Assembly: GCF_900107375.1 (NCBI RefSeq) | Contig: NZ_FNPT01000015.1 | Location: forward strand, 1 to 64,000 | DNA length: 64,000 nt | DNA from: Lysobacter sp. yr284 | GTDB taxonomy: Bacteria > Pseudomonadota > Gammaproteobacteria > Xanthomonadales > Xanthomonadaceae | Direction of reading: 5' to 3' | In this document: positions 57,333-64,000 of the stretch, piece after piece | Position numbering within the stretch: position 1 is the stretch's first letter | Layout of the letters: every line of letters starts with the position of its first letter | The notes under the pieces: generated by a model | Database searches by the model: none | What the model saw: only the letters and a program-made list of their open reading frames with translations | Told to the model about the DNA's origin: nothing | Position numbers and translations under genes: made by a program

Positions 57333-58951
57333 ACGCCGCGCGCCTGGCCCTCGCGCTGATCCTCGCGCTCGCCGCGGCGAGCGCGGCCGCGCGCGAACGC
57401 GCCGCCGAGCGCGGTTCGGCCGATGGCGGCGCGGCGCAGCGCGGCGTCTCCGATCGCGACGCCGAAGCCGCCGCGGCGGCCTACTTCGAACGCATCCGCG
57501 CGCAGCCGCCGCAGTTGCGCGCGTTCGTGCAGGCGATGCCCAAGGGCGGCGACCTGCACAGCCACCTCAGCGGCGCGGTCTACGCCGAGGATTATCTGCG
57601 CTGGGCCAGCGAAGACGGCCTGTGCCTGCAGCGCGAGGACGCGCACCTGGCCGAACCGCCGTGCCAGGCGCCCGCGCGGGTAACGGTGGCCGGGGCGATG
57701 CGCAGCGACCTGCCGCTGTACGGCCGCGCCATCGATACGATGTCGGTGCGCGGCTACGAGCGCGGCGGCGGCGATCCGCTGCTGCCGGTGCACCAGCGGT
57801 TCTTCTCCGCGTTCGACCGTTTCCGCCCGGTCTCGCGCCGGCGCGCGGGCGACATGCTCGCCGCGGTGCGCACGATCGCCGCCGACGAGAACACCCAGTA
57901 CCTGGAACTCATGCACCTGCCGCCGGCCGGGCGCGACGTGCTCGACGGCTTGGACCCGGCGGACGACGGCGACGACTTCGCCGCGATGGCCGCGGCGCTG
58001 CAGCCGCGATTGACCGCGGCGGTGGCGCGCGCGCGCGCCGAGCTGGACGCCGACGAGGCGCGCGCCGCCGCGCTGCTGGGCTGCGCCGGGGCGACGCCGC
58101 ACGCCGGTTGCGCGGTCGAACTGCGCTACCAGGCGCCGGCCACGCGCACCCACGCGCCGGCGCGCACGTTCGCGACGATGGCCTTCGCCTTCGCCCTGGC
58201 CGACGCCGATCCGCGCTTCGTCGGCGTCAACCTGCTCGGCCCCGAGCACCACCCGCGGGCGCTGCGCGACTACCGCCTGCACATGCGCATGCTGGCGTTC
58301 TTCAAGCAGCGCCATCCGCGGGTGAAGCTGTCCTTGCACGCCGGCGAACTGAGCGCGGAGCTGGCGCCGCCGCGCGATCTGCGCGACCACATCGGCCAGG
58401 CGGTGACCGTGGCCGGCGCCGAGCGCATCGGCCACGGCGTCGCGATCGCCAGCGAAGACGGCCTGGACGCGCTGCTGCGGCGGATGGCGCGGCAACGCAC
58501 CGCGGTCGAGATCAACCTGTCCAGCAACGCCGCCATCCTCGGCGTCGCCGGCGCCGCGCATCCGCTGGCGCTGTACCGCGCCGCCGGCGTGCCGGTGGTG
58601 CTGGCCACCGACGACCAGGGCGTGCTGCGCAGCGATCTCAGCGGCGAGTACCTGCGCGCGGCGCTCGACCAGGGCCTGGACTACCGCGCGCTCAAGCGCA
58701 TCGCCCGCGACAGCCTGCAGTACGCGTTCCTGCCCGGCGCCAGCCTGTGGCGCGACCAGGCCGGCGGCGCGCGCGTGGCGGCCTGCGCCGGCGCGAGTCC
58801 CGCGGACGATCCCGATCCGGGCTGCGGCGCATTGCTGCAGGCCAGCGCCAAAGCGCGCGCGCAATGGCAACTGGAACGCGCCCTGTTCCGGTTCGAACGC
58901 GCGCCGCGTCCGCCGGCGAGCGTTCCCGCGCGGATCGGCGGAGCGCGATGA
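57329..58951 (+). CDS. exported adenosine deaminase family protein
   Basis: 540 residues, with signal peptide about 1-22 (ALILALAAASAAA). Amidohydrolase-fold deaminase: metal ligands in GGDLHSHLSG (His77, His79), HAGEL with His and catalytic Glu, GAERIGHGVAI, and TDDQGVL with the paired Asp. The extended N-terminal half (RFFSAFDRFRP, DENTQYLELMH) resembles ADGF/CECR1-like deaminases. Export plus coupling to the NUP gene point to periplasmic conversion of adenosine to inosine. Confidence 0.9.
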   Translation: MNAARLALALILALAAASAAARERAAERGSADGGAAQRGVSDRDAEAAAAAYFERIRAQPPQLRAFVQAMPKGGDLHSHLSGAVYAEDYLRWASEDGLCLQREDAHLAEPPCQAPARVTVAGAMRSDLPLYGRAIDTMSVRGYERGGGDPLLPVHQRFFSAFDRFRPVSRRRAGDMLAAVRTIAADENTQYLELMHLPPAGRDVLDGLDPADDGDDFAAMAAALQPRLTAAVARARAELDADEARAAALLGCAGATPHAGCAVELRYQAPATRTHAPARTFATMAFAFALADADPRFVGVNLLGPEHHPRALRDYRLHMRMLAFFKQRHPRVKLSLHAGELSAELAPPRDLRDHIGQAVTVAGAERIGHGVAIASEDGLDALLRRMARQRTAVEINLSSNAAILGVAGAAHPLALYRAAGVPVVLATDDQGVLRSDLSGEYLRAALDQGLDYRALKRIARDSLQYAFLPGASLWRDQAGGARVAACAGASPADDPDPGCGALLQASAKARAQWQLERALFRFERAPRPPASVPARIGGAR

Positions 58952-59031
58952 GCCGTTCGCGGCGCCGATTGCGAGTATCCCTGCGCGACCACGCTCACGC
59001 CGCGGGCGCTGCCCACCAAGGAGATCGAGTC

Positions 59032-59970
59032 ATGCGCGCATTGCCTTTCCTGACCCTGGGCCTGCTGCTCGCCGCCGGGCCGGCGCTGGCCGGCGGCGGC
59101 AACGATTTTTGCGACAGCCTGGGCACGATCGGCAGCGGCGCCGATCCGCAACCGCCTCCCACCGGCAGCGGCGACGGTCCTCATGGCGGCCGATGCCAAG
59201 TGGACATGGTGGTCGCGCCGACGACGCTTTCGGCGCCGGCCGGCGAACCCAGGACGCCGTATTGGGCGCTGCGCGATCTGCCGTTCACGCCGGCCAATCT
59301 GGCGGTGCTCAGCAGGATGCGCGATTGGCCGCGGCTTCCGTTCTGCCTGGAATTCGTATCGCTGCGGCCGCCGTACACGATCCCGCCTGCGCCGGGCGGC
59401 GGCGCCACGACTTCGTCGGCGCGCTCCGGGGCGATGTCCGGGGCGATCTACGGCCCGGCCTCCGGACCGATCGCCGTTCCCGCCGGTCCCGCTGTCGATT
59501 CGACGTTCCTGGAATGGTCGTTCGAACCCGAGGGCTCCGGCGACCAGCGCCTGCTGACCTTGACCCTGGTGTGGCTCGTGGAACGCTATGAACTGCAGCT
59601 GCGCGCCGACTGGGTGCGGCCGCGGCGACCAAACTGGTCGTACGCCGACGCACCGTCGCTCCCGGCCCAGGCGCCGATCGCCACCGTCACCTTCCCGTTG
59701 CGCGACAGCGGCCGTTTCACGCCCAAGCGCATCACCTTGAATCACGACAGCCGGCATGTGTATGTCGCCGTGGGCGACGGCCCGAACGAGACGGTCGCGT
59801 TCGATCTGCCGGCGGACGGCTGGCATCCGGTCAGACTGCGCAACGGCCTGGTCCACGGTTCGGAACTCAGCACCGGGATGGGCATGAAGATGACCTGGCC
59901 GACGCTGGTGCCGGAAACGCTCAATCAGGATGCGCCCGCCGGCGGCGCTCCCGGCAACGCCGCGCGCTGA
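59032..59970 (+). CDS. secreted protein of unknown function
   Basis: 312 residues; AAGGAG nine bases before the ATG. Signal peptide about 1-20 (ends ALA). The mature protein is Pro/Gly-rich near the start (QPPPTGSGDGPHGG) with three cysteines (NDFCDSLG, GGRCQVDMV, LPFCLEFV), then beta-type segments (RLLTLTLVWLVERYELQL, PKRITLNHDSRHVYVAVGDG). No family recognised. Its last 46 bp overlap the end of the convergent kinase gene. Confidence 0.7.
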   Translation: MRALPFLTLGLLLAAGPALAGGGNDFCDSLGTIGSGADPQPPPTGSGDGPHGGRCQVDMVVAPTTLSAPAGEPRTPYWALRDLPFTPANLAVLSRMRDWPRLPFCLEFVSLRPPYTIPPAPGGGATTSSARSGAMSGAIYGPASGPIAVPAGPAVDSTFLEWSFEPEGSGDQRLLTLTLVWLVERYELQLRADWVRPRRPNWSYADAPSLPAQAPIATVTFPLRDSGRFTPKRITLNHDSRHVYVAVGDGPNETVAFDLPADGWHPVRLRNGLVHGSELSTGMGMKMTWPTLVPETLNQDAPAGGAPGNAAR

Positions 59971-62648
59971 GTCGTCGCGGCCGCCGCATGCCGCTGCGCG
60001 CAATCCTCCACGCGCCGGCGCTTGGGATGCTGCGGATCGAGTTCTGCGCTCACCGTGGCCCGGGCTTCGGCGAACGCGCGCGCCTGCGCGGCGTTCCACG
60101 GCGCAGGCGCCAGGCACGCGTCCTCGGCGCGCGCCAGCGCCAGGTTGAGGGTCTGGCCGGGAAGTTCGCCGAACCGGCGCAGCGCCGGGGCCAGGGCCGC
60201 GCGCGCCGCGTCAATGCGGCCCAGATCGTGCAGGTCCATCGCCCAGCCGAGCCGGTACATCGCCAGATTCAGGTGCGTCGGCGTGGCCGCGGCGGCGATC
60301 TCCACCGCGCGGCGCAGGTGCGGTTCGGCGCCGCGCGCGTCGCCCATGAACAGATGGCGCATCGTGCCCAGGTTGAATTCCGAGCGCGCCACGTCCGGAT
60401 GATCCGGGCCGAGCAGGTCGCGCCGCACCGTCAGCGCGCGCTGGAACCAGGCCATCGCGGCGGCCGGATCGCCGCGGCCCTGGGCGATGGTGCCGAGTTG
60501 GTTGAACACCGAAGCGGTTTCTTCGTGGCGCTCGCCATAGACCTTCAGCACGATGCCCAGCGCCCGCCGCGAGAGCTGCTCGGCCTGGACGAAATCGCCG
60601 GCGTCGCGGCGCTGGCGCGCCTGCGAGGCCAGCGCCTTTGCCAGCGCCGGATCGTCGTCGCGGCCGTCGCTGCGCGGCGCCGGCAGTTGCGCCAGCAATT
60701 GCGCCGCGCGCCGCTCCTGCCCGGCGGCCAGCAGCGCGCTGGCCCAGCCGCGCCGCACCTGGGCGCTGCGCGGATCGTCGGCGCCATAGCGGCGGCGGTG
60801 CGCGGCGTCGGCGCGCTGCCACTGCGCCAGCGCCTGCTGCAGCCGTCCCTGCGCCTGCGATAGCTGCGCGCGCAGGCGCAACAGGGTCAGCGCTTCGTCT
60901 TGCGCCTGCGCCGGCAGGCGCCGCTGGGCCTGGTCGAGGAAACGCCCGGCCGCGGCGTAGTCGGCGCGCGCCAGCGCCACCTGCGCGTTCTGGCGGTAGC
61001 TCTGGCGCAGCAGCATCGGGTCGGGTTGCGGCAGGCGCAGGCGCAGTTCCAGCGCTTCGGCGGCGTGGCGCTGGGCGGCGGAGACCTCGCCGAGGTTGAG
61101 TTCGACTTCGGCGATCGCCGCGGCCAGCGCGGCGCGGGTGTCGGGATCGCGGATCTGCTGCAGCCGCTGCGCCGCGCGCTGCAGCAGTTCGCGCGCGCCG
61201 GGGTCGCGGCCGCGCGCCTGCAGCGGGTCGGAGGCGCGGAACAGGTCGACCATGAACGCGGTGACGCGTTCGGCCTGGTGCCGGCGCGCCTCGGCGCGGT
61301 CGCGCGCCTGCGCCAGCTCGCGCGACTGCAGCGCGGTGTGGACCACAAAACCCAGGGCCAGCGCGACCGCCAGCGCCGCCAGCGCCAGCGGCACGCGCTG
61401 GCGGCGCGCGAACTTGCCCAGCCGGTACCAGCGTTCGCCGCCGCGCGCGGCGACCGGCCGCGATCGCAGCGCCGCGCGCAGGTCCTCGGCCAGACGTTCG
61501 ACGCTGGCGTAGCGTTGCTCGGGTTCCTTGCGCAGGCAGCGCGCCAGGATCGCGTCGAGGTCGCCGTGCAACTGCCGCCGCAGCGCCCGCGCCGACGCCG
61601 CGCCGCGCGCCTGGGCGATGGCGCGCGCGCGCGCCGGCTCGCGCTGCTCCAGCGCGGCCAGGCGCCGGCTCGGCAGCATCGGCAGTTCGTGCGCGATCGC
61701 CTGGGCCAGTTCGGCGGCGCCGCGGCCGTCGGTGGCGATCGGCAGCTGCCCGCACAGCAGTTCGTACAGCAGCACGCCGAGCGCGTAGACGTCGGTGGCG
61801 ACGCTGGTCGGCGCGCCCAGCGCCTGCTCCGGCGCGGCGCTGGCCGGCGAGAAGAACGCCTGCGCGTCCACCGTCGCCGCGCCGTCGGCGCCGGGCGCCA
61901 GCGCCTTGGCGATGCCGAAGTCGAGCAGGCGCGCGCGGCCTTCGCCGTCGACCAGCACGTTGCCGGACTTGAGGTCGCGGTGCAGCACCAGCCGGCGGTG
62001 GGCGTAGTCCACCGCCGCCAGCGCCTGCAGCGCCAGTTCGATGCGCGCGCGCAGCGGCAGCCGGCGGCGGTCGCACCAGGCCAGGATCGGTTCGCCGTCG
62101 ACGTACTCCATGGCGAAGTACGGCTGCCCCGACGGCAGTTCGCCGACGTCGATCAGGCGCGCGATGTTGGGATGTTCCAGGCTCGCCAGCAGTTCGCGCT
62201 CGCGCCGCAGCCGCCGCTGCACCTGCGGCGCCCACAGCGGCGAGGCGGCGAGCTTGAGCGCGACGCGCTGCTCCAGCCCTTCGACCGCGCGCCGCGCCAG
62301 GTACACCCGGCCCATGCCGCCGGCGCCGAGTTCGCGCTCGATCACGAACGGCCCGGCGCGCTCGCCCGCGGCGAGCCGGCCGTGGTCGTCGTCGCTCCAC
62401 AGCCGCGCATCGCCCAGCAGCTGCACGCCGCCGCGCCAGGGCAAGGCGTCGCCGGCGGCGCCGGCGTCCTCGGCTTCCATCGCCTCGTGCGCGGCCAGCA
62501 GCCGCGCCAGCGCCTGGCGCAGCGCGGCCGGGTCGGGATGCGCGGCGCAGGCCTGTTCGAGCAAGGCCGCGCGCGCCGGCGCCGGCAGTTCCAGCGCGCG
62601 TGAGAAGACCTCGGCGGCCTGCGCCCACAACCCGGTCGACGTGGCCAC
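59925..62648 (-). CDS. Ser/Thr protein kinase with TM segment and TPR tail
   Basis: 907 residues from the GTG at 62648 (GAGG nine bases upstream). Hanks-type kinase domain about 100-380: glycine loop LGAGGMGRVYLA, Lys132 (VALKL), HRDLKSGNVLV (Asp225), DFG (Asp243), and PEQALG activation-end motif. A membrane segment follows (about 430-455, VPLALAALAVALALGFVVHTAL), then about 430 residues of TPR-like helices (SVFNQLGTIAQGRGDPAAAMAW, LGPDHPDVARSEFNLGTM). The sensor part would be periplasmic. Encoded ten bases after an ECF sigma gene, suggesting joint signalling. Confidence 0.92.
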   Translation of the reverse strand: MATSTGLWAQAAEVFSRALELPAPARAALLEQACAAHPDPAALRQALARLLAAHEAMEAEDAGAAGDALPWRGGVQLLGDARLWSDDDHGRLAAGERAGPFVIERELGAGGMGRVYLARRAVEGLEQRVALKLAASPLWAPQVQRRLRRERELLASLEHPNIARLIDVGELPSGQPYFAMEYVDGEPILAWCDRRRLPLRARIELALQALAAVDYAHRRLVLHRDLKSGNVLVDGEGRARLLDFGIAKALAPGADGAATVDAQAFFSPASAAPEQALGAPTSVATDVYALGVLLYELLCGQLPIATDGRGAAELAQAIAHELPMLPSRRLAALEQREPARARAIAQARGAASARALRRQLHGDLDAILARCLRKEPEQRYASVERLAEDLRAALRSRPVAARGGERWYRLGKFARRQRVPLALAALAVALALGFVVHTALQSRELAQARDRAEARRHQAERVTAFMVDLFRASDPLQARGRDPGARELLQRAAQRLQQIRDPDTRAALAAAIAEVELNLGEVSAAQRHAAEALELRLRLPQPDPMLLRQSYRQNAQVALARADYAAAGRFLDQAQRRLPAQAQDEALTLLRLRAQLSQAQGRLQQALAQWQRADAAHRRRYGADDPRSAQVRRGWASALLAAGQERRAAQLLAQLPAPRSDGRDDDPALAKALASQARQRRDAGDFVQAEQLSRRALGIVLKVYGERHEETASVFNQLGTIAQGRGDPAAAMAWFQRALTVRRDLLGPDHPDVARSEFNLGTMRHLFMGDARGAEPHLRRAVEIAAAATPTHLNLAMYRLGWAMDLHDLGRIDAARAALAPALRRFGELPGQTLNLALARAEDACLAPAPWNAAQARAFAEARATVSAELDPQHPKRRRVEDCAQRHAAAATTQRAALPGAPPAGAS

Positions 62649-62658
62649 GGCGGGCGCC

Positions 62659-63255
62659 TCAGCCCGGGGCTGCGGACAGCTGGTCGTGCAGCCAGGCGCG
62701 GGCGAACTGCCAGTCGCGCTTGGCGGTCGGCAGCGATACGCCAATGGTCTGCGCGGTTTCCTCGATGGTGAGCCCGCCGAAGTAGCGCAGCTCTACCCCG
62801 CGCGCGGCGCGGGCGTTGATGCGCTGCAGCCGCTCCAGCAGGCGGTCCAGGTCGAGCGCGTCGACCAGGTCGGCGGCCGGCGCGACCAGTTCCTCGCCGG
62901 CCTGCAGGGTCACCCGGATCAGGTCGCCGCCGCGCTTGAGCGCGGAACGCTCGCGCAGGTGGTCGACCAGCAGGCGCCGGATCGCGTGCGCGGCGATGGC
63001 GTAGAAATGGGCGCGGTTCTGGAACGGCACCTCGCGCTGCTGGGCCAATTCGAAATAGGCGTCGTTGGCCAGCTCGGTCGCGCGCAGGGTCACCTGGCCG
63101 CTGCGCGCCAGCCGCTGCCGCGCCAGCCGCCGCAGCACCGGGTAGATGCGCTCCAGCAACTGCGCTTCGGCCTGCCGGTCGCCGTCGCGCCAATCCTGCA
63201 ACAGGTGCGTGATGTCGGGCGGGCCGAGGTCGGACGGCGGATCGGCGGCGGTCAT
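62659..63255 (-). CDS. ECF sigma factor (TIGR02999-like)
   Basis: 198 residues with region 2 (LLERIYPVLRRLARQRLAR, LANDAYFELAQQ, RAHFYAIAAHAIRRLLVDHLR) and region 4 (RAARGVELRYFGGLTIEETAQTIGVSLPTAKRDWQFARAWL). This arrangement is that of the ECF group that pairs with Ser/Thr kinases in Xanthomonadaceae. No anti-sigma gene is adjacent; the kinase gene follows after ten bases and may control it by phosphorylation. Confidence 0.92.
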   Translation of the reverse strand: MTAADPPSDLGPPDITHLLQDWRDGDRQAEAQLLERIYPVLRRLARQRLARSGQVTLRATELANDAYFELAQQREVPFQNRAHFYAIAAHAIRRLLVDHLRERSALKRGGDLIRVTLQAGEELVAPAADLVDALDLDRLLERLQRINARAARGVELRYFGGLTIEETAQTIGVSLPTAKRDWQFARAWLHDQLSAAPG

Positions 63256-63549
63256 GGCGGGGGCGACGCCCGGAGGGGTGGAGTGAGCATAGCGCCTCGC
63301 CGTTGCGGCGAGCCACGCGCGCGGCACGCCGGTTGCGCGCGCGCTGCGCCGACGCGGCCGCGCATCGATCGGGCGCGAACCGGGTACGAACCGGGCAGGC
63401 GCAGATGCCGGACCCGGCGCGCCGGCCGGGCGCCGGCGCACCTGGGTCCGGGCGCGGCCGGGCCCGCCGCCGCGCTTACCCAACCGCGGGCTTGCCGGTA
63501 ACGTAGACGCCGAGGCCGGCCCGCGCCGGCGCGACCGCGGAACCCGCCC

Positions 63550-64000
63550 ATGCCCCCGCACGGCCTGCGTCATCCGATCCTCGCCGTGGCCCCGCAGCGG
63601 CTGCGTCCCACCCAGGTCACCGTCGGCCGCCGCGAGGTCGCCGACAAGCGCGCGCAGTGGCATGCGCTGGGGCGCAAGAAGCGCGCGGCGCTGATCGCCT
63701 CGCACTGGTTCCCCGGCGTGCTCGGGCCGGCGGGCGAGGTCTACATCGTCGATCACCACCACTTCGGCCTGGCCATGCTCGAAGAAGCGGTCGAGCAGGT
63801 GCCGGTGATCGTGCAGCGCGATTTCTCCTGGCTCGATGCGGACACGTTCTGGCGGACCATGGAGTTCAACCGCTGGGCCCACCCCTACGACGAACGCGGC
63901 GCGCGCACGGCGTACGCGGCGATTCCCGCCGGGCTGGCGCAGCTGCGCGACGATCCCTACCGCAGCCTGGCCGCGCGCGTGCGCGAGGCCGGCGGCTGCG
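63550..64000 (+). CDS. ParB-like nuclease family protein, 3' end outside window
   Basis: At least 150 residues, cut by the window end. It begins MPPHGLRHPILAVAPQRLRPTQVTVGRREVADKR and continues with GEVYIVDHHHFGLAMLEEA, VPVIVQRDFSWLD and FWRTMEFNRWAHPYDERG. This matches the ParBc_2 (putative ParB-like nuclease, PF08857) family, whose conserved part is the VDHHH-type histidine motif. No signal peptide. Divergent from the sigma gene with a GC-rich 294-bp gap. Function in the family is unclear. Confidence 0.8.
   Translation, partial: MPPHGLRHPILAVAPQRLRPTQVTVGRREVADKRAQWHALGRKKRAALIASHWFPGVLGPAGEVYIVDHHHFGLAMLEEAVEQVPVIVQRDFSWLDADTFWRTMEFNRWAHPYDERGARTAYAAIPAGLAQLRDDPYRSLAARVREAGGC

Noticed and set aside
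63256-63549. GC-rich gap between the sigma and ParB-like genes, considered as holding a small gene.
   Set aside because: Frames there are arginine/alanine-rich on both strands with no start signal; it is best read as a divergent promoter region.

Overview
The window is high-GC chromosomal DNA of a Lysobacter-like member of the Xanthomonadaceae. This is inferred from base composition, four secreted S8 proteases in tandem, GTAG-type palindromic repeats, DUF6289/DUF6491/DUF952-type small envelope proteins, and a sigma factor next to a TPR-tailed Ser/Thr kinase. No rRNA, tRNA or CRISPR was recognised.

Layout. 0-11.4 kb is an accessory, decaying region. It holds an HNH endonuclease, an RHS/YD-repeat polymorphic toxin with a Sel1-repeat putative immunity protein, several small secreted proteins, and a response-regulator gene split into two complementary halves (9.84-9.99 kb and 1.28-1.77 kb) by about 8.1 kb that includes the RHS locus. 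Two paralogous pseudogenes lie at 7.75 and 10.88 kb. 11.4-16 kb carries envelope and housekeeping-type single genes (FlgH-like, DUF6491, glycine-zipper, SnoaL-like, acyltransferase-3).

16-36.9 kb is the most striking part. Reading leftward there is a chaperone-usher fimbrial set (chaperone, usher, tip-like subunit, two FimA-like pilins) with four subtilisin/kexin-like S8 proteases. Each protease is followed within 1-3 bp by a gene for a small secreted protein. The proteases have a signal peptide and a C-terminal P domain but no N-terminal propeptide; the C-terminal half of each small protein looks like a stand-alone inhibitor-I9/S8 propeptide. The DNA looks like repeated FimA-S8-I9 modules, one of which (16-18.5 kb) has lost its FimA. 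An I78-type protease inhibitor gene sits just before the chaperone gene. Unrelated genes, including two IS5/DUF4096-derived proteins in tandem, lie at 18.8-21.8 kb.

36.6-48.6 kb starts with a Cys-rich peptide gene, a hydrolase and a membrane-anchored protein. It then holds a possible biosynthetic locus: HAD phosphatase and class III aminotransferase (translationally coupled), ACP and ketosynthase, GNAT and ureohydrolase-like (overlapping), and a fully overlapping operon of an esterase-like hydrolase, two small EamA/SMR transporters and a DegT aminotransferase. A 124-bp tandem GTAG-repeat array separates the last two blocks; the same unit recurs inverted at 31.2-31.5 kb.

49-55.7 kb is one leftward operon: response regulator, sensor kinase, outer-membrane factor, FtsX-type permease, ABC ATPase and membrane-fusion lipoprotein, i.e. 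a self-regulated MacAB-TolC-like exporter. 56-60 kb carries a periplasmic purine pair (nucleoside permease/phosphorylase-like plus adenosine deaminase) and an unknown secreted protein. 60-63.3 kb holds the sigma factor and kinase, and the window ends inside a ParB-like gene.
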